Source: Balneolaceae bacterium
GTDB lineage: Bacteria > Bacteroidota > Rhodothermia > Balneolales > Balneolaceae
DNA: 18,166 bases
Direction: 5' to 3'
NCBI GenBank assembly: GCA_007123985.1
Contig: SLGA01000149.1
Span: forward strand, 1 to 18,166
The position numbers and the translations under genes are program-made. Shown piece after piece: positions 8,371 to 14,898 of this stretch; position 1 is the first letter of the stretch; each line of letters starts with the position of its first letter. The notes under the pieces were generated by a model that ran no database searches, was not told where the DNA came from, and saw nothing but the letters and a program-made list of their open reading frames with translations.

Positions 8371-8439
8371 GTTATTCTATGTAACTAAATTCGGAATTTA
8401 ATTACAAGCTTAAAATACGATCTTTCCAAATAGAATAAC
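8371..8439. repeat. Nested inverted repeat between PNP and the acidic protein gene
   Basis: A perfect 10-bp dyad GTTATTCTAT (8371-8380) / ATAGAATAAC (8430-8439) encloses a second dyad at 8381-8405. The inner one reads GTAA, a mismatch, TAAATTC, one base, GAATTTA, a mismatch, TTAC, giving 11 pairs. The two stems stack directly on their 5' side, leaving a 24-nt single-stranded stretch (8406-8429). It lies 27 bp upstream of the acidic-protein start. There is no T run, so it is not a standard terminator. It may be a leader RNA structure, an operator, or a remnant of a small palindromic element. Confidence 0.6.
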
Positions 8440-8460
8440 AGCCCGGAAAGAAGTTTGGAT

Positions 8461-9300
8461 TTACAGTTTTTCGAGTACCCGGATAATCACTTTTGTCATC
8501 TTTGGCTCGGCCATTGCGGCGGCGTTCAGAATGTCTTCCATGTTTACGGGTTCCAGTGCATCCGGAAAACATTCATCCGTAATTACAGAAATTCCAAGTA
8601 CATCCATGCCCATGTGTACAGCGGCAATAACTTCAGGTACGGTACTCATTCCAACCACATCGGCACCAATCAACCGAAGAAACCGATATTCTGATTTGGT
8701 TTCAAGCATCGGCCCGCTCAATGCCACATAGACCCCCTGATGCATGGCGATGGCTTCCTCGAGAGCAACAGTTTGGGCAATGTCCCGAAGCCGTTCGGTA
8801 TATGGGTCGCTCATATCGGGGAAACGCGGACCTAAATCATCATCGTTTGGGCCGATAAGAGGATTGTCGCCCAACATATTGATATGGTCACAAATCAGCA
8901 TGATATCACCGCGCTTGAAATTTGGATTCATGCCTCCGCATGCATTGCTTACGAAGAGTGTATCGGCTCCATTTGCCTTCAGTACTCTTACGGGGAAAGC
9001 AATTTGTTGCATGGTGTAACCTTCATAAAAATGAAATCTTCCCTGCATGGCTACAACATCTTTGCCGCCAAGTTTACCAAACAGCAGTTTGCCTGCATGG
9101 CTTTCAACGGTTGATACAGGGAAATGGGGAATTTCATTGTAGGGAATCTCTGTTTCTACATCCATTTCATCGGCCAGCTGCCCCAGGCCTGTGCCGAGTA
9201 TCAGCATGTAGTTTGGCCGATGATCTGTTATGGATCGGATATATTGAAGGGCTTCATCCCGTTTTCTGCGGAAGGTTTCTATACTGTCTATATGTTGCAT
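8461..9300 (-). CDS. Purine nucleoside phosphorylase, trimeric (PNP/MTAP) family
   Basis: This enzyme is expected to split purine nucleosides with phosphate in the cytoplasm (purine salvage). At 279 residues it has the length of trimeric family-2 PNPs. Family hallmarks are ILGTGLG (34-40, phosphate loop), FPVSTVESHAGKL (60-72, His68), GRFHFYEGY (87-95, His90 and Tyr92), SNACGGMN (118-125), GPMLETKSEY (196-205, Glu200) and GMSTVPEV (217-224, Met218). By numbering and motif these match human His64, His86, Tyr88, Glu201 and Met219. The residue at the human Asn243 position is Asp242 (VITDECFP), a change that may alter base preference. It lies 13 bp after divIVA on the same strand, so the two are probably cotranscribed. 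Confidence 0.95.
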   Translation of the reverse strand: MQHIDSIETFRRKRDEALQYIRSITDHRPNYMLILGTGLGQLADEMDVETEIPYNEIPHFPVSTVESHAGKLLFGKLGGKDVVAMQGRFHFYEGYTMQQIAFPVRVLKANGADTLFVSNACGGMNPNFKRGDIMLICDHINMLGDNPLIGPNDDDLGPRFPDMSDPYTERLRDIAQTVALEEAIAMHQGVYVALSGPMLETKSEYRFLRLIGADVVGMSTVPEVIAAVHMGMDVLGISVITDECFPDALEPVNMEDILNAAAMAEPKMTKVIIRVLEKL

Positions 9301-9313
9301 AATAGAATTACGG

Positions 9314-9898
9314 TTAGTCTATTTCGTCGAGTAGGTCGTCAATTTTATCTGTACCGGGAGCATCTATCGGCGAAGCCTGGGCTTTTTCGGATTCTTTAGC
9401 AATCTTTGCTTTTTTTTCCGGTAATTCGGGAATTGTAAATAAACCGGCATCTTGAGTGTTAAACTGATCGAGCCCTTTTTTTGTGTTTTCGAGATAAGAG
9501 CTGATGCTTCGAACAATTTCATTCCGCTTGTCGATCAGCTGGATAATGTGCTGTCTCATTTCCCGTCTTTGAGAGTGTGCATCCTGAATGATGGATTCAG
9601 CTTCGAGCTCCGCTTCTTTTTTGATATTTTCAGCCTCTTTACGTGCGCCGGCCAGCCTCTCCTCAGCAGAATTTTTCGCCGTCTGAAGTGTTTCGTGAAG
9701 AGCCTCTTCAACCCGTTCATAGTGCTTCAGTTTGTCGTTCATCTTATCTACCTGTGTTTCGAGCTCACGAACTTTACCGGTAAGGTGCTCCCACTCGCTG
9801 GCAATCAGATTCAAAAAAGAGTTTACTTCGGCAGTATCATAGCCGCGAAGTGATTTTTCGAATTGCTGCTGTTTAATCTCAAGGGCTGTTAGTTTCAT
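9314..9898 (-). CDS. divIVA: DivIVA domain protein
   Basis: This is a coiled-coil scaffold protein of 194 residues. The N-terminal DivIVA membrane-curvature domain (1-40) has the family pattern TALEIKQQQFEKSLRGYD (4-21) followed by AEVNSFLNLI. Leu17-Arg18 occupy the place of the Phe17-Arg18 membrane-insertion pair of Bacillus DivIVA. Residues about 40-145 form a long heptad-rich coiled coil with almost no Pro or Gly, and the C-terminal 45 residues are a charged, probably disordered tail ending in an acidic patch. The family usually marks septa or poles and guides cell division or envelope growth. It sits directly before PNP and after the PspB-like pair on the same strand, with yggS further upstream, a grouping reminiscent of division clusters in other bacteria. 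The exact role here is inferred. Confidence 0.9.
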   Translation of the reverse strand: MKLTALEIKQQQFEKSLRGYDTAEVNSFLNLIASEWEHLTGKVRELETQVDKMNDKLKHYERVEEALHETLQTAKNSAEERLAGARKEAENIKKEAELEAESIIQDAHSQRREMRQHIIQLIDKRNEIVRSISSYLENTKKGLDQFNTQDAGLFTIPELPEKKAKIAKESEKAQASPIDAPGTDKIDDLLDEID

Positions 9899-9974
9899 AG
9901 GGGATAATTAGCTAAATGCTGTATGGAATCGAGGGTTATAAATTGGTTACGTTGATAACCGGTGATACACAGGC

Positions 9975-10328
9975 TTAATTGTTAAGCATATTTTTTAATC
10001 GGCTTCCTTCTTTTGCGGAACTGTTCTCGGGCTGGTCATCAACTTCTATGTCTAAAGAGCTTTTTACCTGTTTGGTTTCCTGTTTTTTTTGAGAGGATAC
10101 AATTTTTTGGGGCGAATCATCCGTAACGATTGCTTCAAGGTTTTCAAGGCGTTGTTCGGTTTTCTCTTTAAACTCCCGGAGTGCCGCAAGAAACTCTTTG
10201 TTTTCACTGAGGTTCCCGCCTGATCCGCGCTTAATCCACGCTTTAATAATACTACCAACGATACCCAAAAATACAATTGAGAGTATCGATCCAAACACAA
10301 TAGCCACTACAAATACATCTTCACCCAT
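9975..10328 (-). CDS. Small membrane protein, PspB-like (second of tandem pair)
   Basis: This 117-residue protein has one N-terminal transmembrane helix (about 6-29), a basic patch (WIKRGSGG), a helical coiled segment, and the motif RLENLEAIVTD at 60-70. That arrangement and motif resemble phage shock protein B, where a TM helix is followed by a leucine-rich coil ending in a 'RIxxLExIL' motif. The remaining 45 residues are polar and probably disordered. It is a paralogue of the gene just upstream (shared ENLEAI-TD core) and starts 4 bp after that gene's stop, so the two are almost certainly translated from one mRNA. A role in envelope stress or in anchoring partners at the membrane is an inference. 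No pspA or pspC is visible in the window. Confidence 0.75.
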   Translation of the reverse strand: MGEDVFVVAIVFGSILSIVFLGIVGSIIKAWIKRGSGGNLSENKEFLAALREFKEKTEQRLENLEAIVTDDSPQKIVSSQKKQETKQVKSSLDIEVDDQPENSSAKEGSRLKNMLNN

Positions 10329-10332
10329 AACA

Positions 10333-10641
10333 TCACCTGTTTTTTAGTTTTGCTTTGTCTGCTACTCTCTGTTCATTCTCCTTTCTGATAGAGTCTGAAT
10401 TTTCATCATTAAATTCATTATGGTAAGAGCTGCGCATACCACTCAGTGGCACATCTGTTGCAATCGCTTCAAGATTTTCAATACGCTTTTTCAGCTTGTC
10501 AACATCAGCCCGAACATCATTAAGTTCCTGCTCTTTTTCACTGCTTTTTGCCTGCCACTTAAGCTTGTTTTTCTGATAGTCTATAATGTAGGCGCCAATT
10601 ATGGCTACAAGTGGTATTAATACCCAAATAATTGAGGACAT
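10333..10641 (-). CDS. Small membrane protein, PspB-like (first of tandem pair)
   Basis: This is a 102-residue protein with an N-terminal hydrophobic helix (about 3-21), a basic/helical segment rich in Lys and Glu, and the motif RIENLEAIATD at 53-63 closing the predicted coiled coil. The C-terminus is charged and low in structure. Its layout matches the neighbouring paralogue and the PspB family. It opens the unit that continues with the second PspB-like gene and probably divIVA (76-bp gap) and PNP. A hairpin with a T run upstream probably separates it from yggS. The protein is too short for a secure family call by eye; the paralogy between the two genes is clearer than the PspB link. Confidence 0.72.
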   Translation of the reverse strand: MSSIIWVLIPLVAIIGAYIIDYQKNKLKWQAKSSEKEQELNDVRADVDKLKKRIENLEAIATDVPLSGMRSSYHNEFNDENSDSIRKENEQRVADKAKLKNR

Positions 10642-10670
10642 AAACAGTGATTTTTAATTCTACAGAATAA

Positions 10671-10722
10671 GATATAAAAATTGATGAAAAGTGCATGGTT
10701 TTATAACGCCTGCATTCATCAA
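10671..10722 (-). terminator. Probable intrinsic terminator downstream of yggS
   Basis: On the minus strand, TTGATGAA followed by TGCA (10722-10711) pairs with TGCA (10695-10692) and TTCATCAA (10688-10681), with a 3-nt bulge and a 15-nt loop. A T run (TTTTTATATC, 10680-10671) follows. It lies about 73 bp past the yggS stop and 30 bp before the first PspB-like start. A second short palindrome, AAAACG-GGTG-CGTTTT, sits at 10769-10784 just after yggS. Confidence 0.6.
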
Positions 10723-10794
10723 TAGTTACAGAAAATAAGCGTTTTACTTGCTTTGCTGCTGTCTGGGCAAAACGGGTGCGTTTTATTTGAATGA

Positions 10795-11493
10795 TCAGTA
10801 GTTGCGTTCGCCAAAAATAGCAGTTCCAACACGCACCATCGTTGACCCTTCTTCAATAGCAATCTCAAGATCATTTGTCATGCCCATAGAGAGATGCTTC
10901 AGATCAACGGCTCCTCCATTTAGATGCATATGCTTATCCCGAAGAGTTCGCAGAAGTTTAAATTCAGGGCGCACCCGTTCAGGTTCATCCGTAAATGTTG
11001 CCATTCCCATAAGCCCAAGAACCCGGGTGTGCTTCAGATTATGAGCGTATTTCAGTATACCTTCAAGGTCTTCCAGACTGCAGCCACTTTTTTGATCTTC
11101 AGAGCTGATGTTTACCTGTATCAAAACATTAATGATTCTATCTTCTTCAGCGGCTCTTTTTTCAACCTCCTTCAGGGCTTTTTTCTTGTGGATACTCTGA
11201 ATCCAGTCTACCCTGTGCGCCATGTATTTGATTTTATTCGTCTGCAAATTACCGATAAAATGCCATTGGATCGAATCGTCCTTTATTGATGCCATTCTGT
11301 CCTCAAGGGATTTGGCGCGGTTTTCTCCAAAATGTAACTGACCGGCACCAAGAAGCTGAAGTACATCCTCGTCCGGTTTGGTTTTACTAACGGCAACCAA
11401 TGTGATTTCGGAGGGATTACGCCCGCACTTTTCACAGGCTGATTGAATACGTTGTTTAATGATTTTCAGATTGTTTTTAATTGCAACACTCAT
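10795..11493 (-). CDS. yggS: YggS/PLPBP family pyridoxal phosphate homeostasis protein
   Basis: This is a 232-residue single-domain fold-type III PLP-binding protein. It has no known catalytic activity, and the family buffers free PLP and affects amino acid and keto acid balance. Family motifs are VAVSKTKP (33-40) with the PLP lysine Lys37, HFGENRAKSLEDR (54-66), WHFIGNLQTNK (77-87), GLMGMATF, and the phosphate-binding C-terminal stretch LSMGMTNDLEIAIEEGSTMVR ending in RVGTAIFGER. Length and motifs match the family throughout. It is the first gene of the minus-strand run, and divIVA follows after the two small membrane genes. Linkage of yggS to division genes is common in other phyla. A terminator-like hairpin lies 48 bp upstream of its start (11541-11578) and could attenuate it. 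Confidence 0.96.
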   Translation of the reverse strand: MSVAIKNNLKIIKQRIQSACEKCGRNPSEITLVAVSKTKPDEDVLQLLGAGQLHFGENRAKSLEDRMASIKDDSIQWHFIGNLQTNKIKYMAHRVDWIQSIHKKKALKEVEKRAAEEDRIINVLIQVNISSEDQKSGCSLEDLEGILKYAHNLKHTRVLGLMGMATFTDEPERVRPEFKLLRTLRDKHMHLNGGAVDLKHLSMGMTNDLEIAIEEGSTMVRVGTAIFGERNY

Positions 11494-11540
11494 TTAGAAA
11501 ATATTCCGTTTTATTCGGGGTAGTAGACGTGGCTTTAACA

Positions 11541-11578
11541 AAAAAACAACTTTCTGTAGTTCTCAAGGTACGAAAGTT
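11541..11578 (-). terminator. Terminator-like hairpin upstream of yggS with no gene in front of it
   Basis: On the minus strand AACTTTC (11578-11572) and TAC (11571-11569) pair with GTA (11558-11556), a one-base bulge, and GAAAGTT (11554-11548). GTTTTTTTG (11547-11540) follows at once. This is the form of an intrinsic terminator. It lies 48 bp upstream of the yggS start, so it may be an attenuator in the yggS leader or the end of an unrecognised small RNA. Confidence 0.5.
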
Positions 11579-11741
11579 TCTACGCTGTTTGAATATCAGA
11601 TATACCCTGCCACCCTGATATGACTCGATTGTTATCATAAATCAATTAAAAAATTTTGGTAGTTGTTTTGCTGAATAAGAATCGAATTGAAGGTGTTAAG
11701 CAAATAATCTGCTTCAGTTGGCAAAAAACAATAAAAATCTG

Positions 11742-11772
11742 TTTCAACCGAGTAAAATGATTCGTATTTTTG
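11742..11772 (+). promoter_or_regulatory. Possible Bacteroidota-type promoter for the nif3-like gene
   Basis: TATTTTTG (11765-11772) matches the -7 consensus TAnnTTTG exactly. TTTC (11742-11745) sits 19 bp upstream, where TTTG is expected. Transcription would start near 11778 and give a leader of about 110 nt containing the hairpin at 11829-11854. This is a short consensus in AT-rich DNA, so a chance match is possible. Confidence 0.3.
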
Positions 11773-11888
11773 AAGTCTGTGAAAAAAACAATGATGCACC
11801 AGCGAAAATCCAAATACAGGACGAGCGCAGTGTTCGACTCCCAAACTGAACACTTATCAAGTAAAATTGTGACGGGAGGAAAACAGAC

Positions 11889-12941
11889 TTGAACACTCAG
11901 GTACGTCATATAACCAACTTTATACATCAATGGGCACCGCCCGGTATAAAGATGAGTTATGACAATGTAGGCCTTCTGCTTGGTGATCCAGCCTCCCCCG
12001 TTTCAAGAATCTTAGTTTGCCTAGACGTAACTGAAGACATTGTTGATGAAGCTCTCGAGAAAAAATGTGAGCTCATTGTGTCGCACCATCCCCTTATTTT
12101 TAAAGAAATTTCAAGTATCAACCCTACGGATGAGCAGGGGCGCATTATCTATAAAATGATTCGCAACAATATTGCCCTGATCAGTGCTCACACAAATCTG
12201 GACGCAGCTCTTGATGGTGTTTCCTTTGTGCTGGCTAATAATTTGGGACTGGATGACCTCCAGTTTTTGGATAAAACATACAATATCAGCAGGCGTATAT
12301 CTCTCACAACCGATTATGAAGATACTGAAGCAGTACTGAAGCTGCTGAATTATCACTCGGCCGAAGAGGCTCACTTTCATGAAGTGGATGGTCGCAAAGG
12401 AGGCCAAAAGCAGTTTGAAGCCATCATCGACAAACACAATGTATTACCACTTCGTAAAGCTCTTGAAAAAGAGGGGCTTCTGAAAAAAGGAAGTTTTCAG
12501 GAGATGGAAATGGCCACACCAACCAACAATTTTGGTATGGGTGTTTTGGGCTATTATCCCGACAACGGTATTGCAATGGACGAATTTCTGCACCTTGTAT
12601 GCCGCGCACTCGATGTACCATCGCTTCGATATTCCGGAAAAGCTGAGCGAATTAAAAAAGTAGCCGTTTGCGGTGGTGCCGGTATATTTTTGAAGCAAGC
12701 CGCAGTTAAAGCCGGCGCCGATGCATTTGTAACTGCAGATATTAAATACCACGAATTCTTCACTGAGAAACCCAACTTTTTACTGGTTGATGCCGGGCAC
12801 TATGAAAGTGAATTCCCTGTGGTGGAAGCCGTTCGGAAAGAGCTCTCAGAAGCATTTGAACACTTAAGTGTAAATGCCACCAAACAGGTTTCCAATCCCA
12901 TGAAGATTTACGTAACCGAATTTGACAATAAAAACATCTAA
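11889..12941 (+). CDS. Nif3-like dinuclear metal centre protein (YqfO/YbgI family)
   Basis: This 350-residue protein belongs to the Nif3 family, toroidal hexamers with a two-metal site per subunit and poorly defined activity (often mislabelled GTP cyclohydrolase I type 2). The metal-ligand motifs are SHHPLIF (65-71; His66, His67), HTNLDA (101-106; Asp105) and GHYESE (303-308; His304, Glu308). DNVGLLLGD (25-33) is the family's N-terminal signature. The region about 128-225 is the extra PII/CutA-like insert of the long, YqfO-type members. The start is TTG at 11889: the frame has a stop at 11862, no ATG lies before residue 22, and a strong GGGAGG (11874-11879) sits 9 nt before the TTG. The cysteine-free zinc ribbon protein gene follows 17 bp downstream and rnpB comes next, a run that fits one transcription unit. 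Confidence 0.94.
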   Translation: MNTQVRHITNFIHQWAPPGIKMSYDNVGLLLGDPASPVSRILVCLDVTEDIVDEALEKKCELIVSHHPLIFKEISSINPTDEQGRIIYKMIRNNIALISAHTNLDAALDGVSFVLANNLGLDDLQFLDKTYNISRRISLTTDYEDTEAVLKLLNYHSAEEAHFHEVDGRKGGQKQFEAIIDKHNVLPLRKALEKEGLLKKGSFQEMEMATPTNNFGMGVLGYYPDNGIAMDEFLHLVCRALDVPSLRYSGKAERIKKVAVCGGAGIFLKQAAVKAGADAFVTADIKYHEFFTEKPNFLLVDAGHYESEFPVVEAVRKELSEAFEHLSVNATKQVSNPMKIYVTEFDNKNI

Positions 12942-12958
12942 ATACTTGTAACTACGCC

Positions 12959-13693
12959 ATGGAAGAGGTACTTCAACAGCTCGCAAACTTACAGTACATC
13001 GACAGCAGAATCGATGAAATACGCCAGCTACGGGGCGATCTTCCCGAAGAAGTTCTGGATATTGAAACAAACATTAACAGGTTTGAAGCAAAAATACGCC
13101 AGCTCGAAGAAGAAGAGGCCAGTTTAAAAGGAGAAAACAAAAAACTTGAGCTGGAAATTGAAACCTCTCTTGAAAAAACAAAGAAATATGAAGAGCAGCA
13201 ATTAACGGTTCGCAACAACCGTGAATACGACGCTCTTACCAAAGAGATTGAAGCACAAAAGCAGTTTGTAGAGAACGCAAACGCACGCATGGAAGAGATT
13301 GAAGCCCGCCTTGAAGAGGTAGCAGAGGAGCTGGAAACAAATCGAAAAGCTCTCGGGCAAACCAATGAGCTTCATGCAGAGAAAAAGACTAATCTTGATA
13401 AAGTGATCGAAAGCACGCAAACCGAAGAAGATAAACTTCTTGAAAAACGCGAAGAGCTTGAGGCCGAACTTGACACAAGATATGTACGAAGCTACAACAG
13501 ACTCCGAAACGGGCTCACCAATGGTATTGCAGTTGTAGCAATGGAAAAAGGAGCTGCGCTAGGGATGGCGCTTCCCCCGCAAACACAGGTAGAAGTGCGA
13601 AGAAAAAATAAAGTTATTATTGATGAGCACAGCGGGCGAATTGTAATCGACCCATCGTTCTTCGCAGAAGCGAAAAAGCAGTTTAAGCTTTAA
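12959..13693 (+). CDS. Coiled-coil 'C4-type zinc ribbon' family protein lacking all cysteines
   Basis: This 244-residue cytoplasmic protein has a long helical hairpin/coiled coil (about 1-175, Glu/Lys rich) followed by the region that is a zinc ribbon in the family. The flanking signature is clear: NRLRNGLTNGIAVVAMEKG (180-198), LPPQTQVEVRR (205-215) and EHSGRIVID (223-231). In relatives these positions read roughly G-x-C-x-x-C before LPPQ, and C-E-x-C-G-R-I. Here the four zinc cysteines are gone: Ala/Gly/Met before LPPQ, then Asp222 and Ser225 in IDEHSGR. The whole protein contains no cysteine. It should therefore not bind zinc in the usual way. The family is often coded beside nif3 and is proposed to bind nucleic acids. 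The ATG at 12959 has no Shine-Dalgarno sequence. Confidence 0.88.
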   Translation: MEEVLQQLANLQYIDSRIDEIRQLRGDLPEEVLDIETNINRFEAKIRQLEEEEASLKGENKKLELEIETSLEKTKKYEEQQLTVRNNREYDALTKEIEAQKQFVENANARMEEIEARLEEVAEELETNRKALGQTNELHAEKKTNLDKVIESTQTEEDKLLEKREELEAELDTRYVRSYNRLRNGLTNGIAVVAMEKGAALGMALPPQTQVEVRRKNKVIIDEHSGRIVIDPSFFAEAKKQFKL

Positions 13694-13751
13694 AAACTGC
13701 ATTCAACACTTTCCTAAACGTTTCTGCGTTACATATTGATAGATTTTAATT

Positions 13752-14109
13752 GAAGGTTCCCGGGCAATCGCTCTTTGATGATTCAGGGGGAGGAAAGTCC
13801 GAACACCAACGAGAACCGTGCTTCCTAACAGGAAGATCCCGGTAACGGGATAGCCAGTGCCACAGAAAAGATACCGCCCCGATACGTCGGGGTAAGGGTG
13901 AAATGGTGGGGTAAGAGCCCACCGCCCCGGCGGTGACGCACGGGGGCAGGGTAAACCTCACGGGGTGCAAGTTCATGCAGGTTGTGCGCCTCTCGTCGCT
14001 AAACAACCGGGTGGAACGCTCAGATCGCGGCAGCAATGCCCCGGCCAGATAAATGATTGCCATCCCAATTTAAAATAGGGATACAGAATTCGGCTTACAG
14101 GGAACCTTT
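13752..14109 (+). ncRNA. rnpB: RNase P RNA, bacterial class A
   Basis: This is the catalytic RNA that trims 5' leaders from tRNA precursors. The diagnostic conserved regions are present in order: GAGGAAAGTCC (13790-13800), AGTGCCACAGAAAAGATACCG (about 13856-13876), the purine-rich GGTAAGGGTGAAA segment, AGATAAATGATTGCC (14047-14061) and CAGAATTCGGCTTA (14084-14097). Helix P1 closes the ends: AAGGTTCCC (13753-13761) pairs with GGGAACCTT (14100-14108). P4 is kept with a compensated pair set (CCGAA with TTCGG). The length of about 358 nt suits class A. TAGATTTT (13740-13747) may be the -7 promoter element, putting the start near 13752. A strong terminator follows 7 nt after P1. The 5' end is set by P1 and uncertain by a few bases. 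Confidence 0.97.
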
Positions 14110-14116
14110 ACAAACT

Positions 14117-14151
14117 AAGGCTGTTCTACATTATGTAGATCAGCCTTTTTT
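14117..14151 (+). terminator. Intrinsic terminator of rnpB
   Basis: AAGGCTG (14117-14123) pairs with CAGCCTT (14141-14147), with an inner stem TCTACA (14125-14130) / TGTAGA (14134-14139) around a TTA loop and one T-T mismatch. Six T residues (14146-14151) follow. It is a near-perfect 13-pair hairpin. Confidence 0.93.
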
Positions 14152-14262
14152 GTTATTGGTTCAGAAAAAGGAGATTTTAAAAGATGTAATTGGCAATAAT
14201 ATTTATAGACTTAAAATGTTGCCTTTACACGACCAAATAAAAACTAACACAAAAAATAATTC

Positions 14263-14760
14263 ATGAAATTATTGAAAAGCACACTTGTGGCACTGGTCAC
14301 AATTTTATTAGCTACCGGAATTACAGTTGCACAGGTACAGCAGCAGGCGCCACCGCCACCACAACAGCCCGACTTACCTACCTCTGCAGATGTAAGCGAT
14401 GATGAAATCCTTCAGCTTGTAAGCACCATTAACGATTTACAGCCAATTGAAGAGAAAGCACAGGAAAAAATCGAAGATGCACTTGAATCGGAAGACATAA
14501 CCATGGAGCGCTTTCAGCAGATGATGATGGCTATGCAGAATCCACAAATGGCAGATCAGATAAATGTTACCGATGAAGAGATGTCTAAATTGCAAACACT
14601 ACAGCCAACACTGATGGAAATTCAGGGTGAAGCTGAGCAAGAAATGATTGCAAAAATTGAAGAAAACGGATTCTCTATGGAGCGTTACAGAGGTATTATT
14701 ATGGGAGCGCAGCAAGATCCCGAGCTAATGGCCCGGCTGGAAGCTGAGCTTGACGACTAA
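14263..14760 (+). CDS. Secreted DUF4168-type protein
   Basis: This 165-residue protein has a signal peptide (hydrophobic core about 8-22, probable cleavage after TVA at 23), then a Gln/Pro-rich linker (24-40) and a helical, Met/Glu-rich body of the DUF4168 type. The body is an internal duplication: residues 44-100 and 102-158 share SDDE/TDEE, a central LxxI, a second Ala/Glu/Ile helix and M-E-R-F/Y followed by M-x-x-Q-x-(D/N)-P. The family occurs in several phyla and has no established function; periplasmic location is predicted from the signal peptide. No Shine-Dalgarno sequence precedes the ATG. The gene lies 111 bp after the rnpB terminator, so it needs its own promoter, and it is followed by its own terminator. 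Confidence 0.85.
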   Translation: MKLLKSTLVALVTILLATGITVAQVQQQAPPPPQQPDLPTSADVSDDEILQLVSTINDLQPIEEKAQEKIEDALESEDITMERFQQMMMAMQNPQMADQINVTDEEMSKLQTLQPTLMEIQGEAEQEMIAKIEENGFSMERYRGIIMGAQQDPELMARLEAELDD

Positions 14761-14783
14761 TAGAACTCTAAAAGTTCATTCTC

Positions 14784-14816
14784 AAAGCTCCTGTTTTTAA
14801 AACAGGAGCTTTTTTT
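14784..14816 (+). terminator. Intrinsic terminator after the DUF4168 gene, probably bidirectional
   Basis: AAAGCTCCTGTTTT (14784-14797) and its mirror AAAACAGGAGCTTT (14799-14812) form a perfect hairpin with a T run to 14816. It starts 23 bp after the stop codon. The A run on its left side lets it also serve smpB, which converges from 14899. Confidence 0.92.
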
Positions 14817-14898
14817 ATGTCCTTATCATTTTAGAATAGAATTCACCTGAAGAGGAAAACCAGGTATATATACAGAGCAAAAAAAGGCAATGAGTTTA

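Larger units (their letters stand above)
11494..11888. other. 395-bp gene-free divergent intergenic region with several hairpins
   Basis: No supportable gene lies here. It contains three clear inverted repeats besides short ones: 11548-11578 (AACTTTC / GAAAGTT), 11593-11621 (ATATCAG / CTGATAT, 15-nt loop) and 11829-11854 (AGTGTTC / GAACACT, 12-nt loop). It should hold the divergent promoters of yggS and the nif3-like gene. Confidence 0.7.

Noticed and set aside
11829..11854. GTTCGACTCC resembles the T-arm of a tRNA
   Set aside because: The flanking bases do not form a 5-bp T stem, and no acceptor, D or anticodon arms can be placed around it; the region folds instead as a simple 7-bp hairpin.
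11635..11930. Minus-strand open frames of 72 and 94 codons in the yggS/nif3 intergenic region
   Set aside because: The translations are rich in Phe, Cys and Ile with no domain pattern, and the longer one overlaps the start of the nif3-like gene; they look like chance frames in AT-rich DNA.
13746..14063. Minus-strand open frame of 105 codons
   Set aside because: It lies antisense inside RNase P RNA, and its composition follows from the structured RNA sequence.
14057..14266. Plus-strand open frame of 69 codons after rnpB
   Set aside because: It starts inside RNase P RNA and runs through the rnpB terminator; the translation has no family signal.
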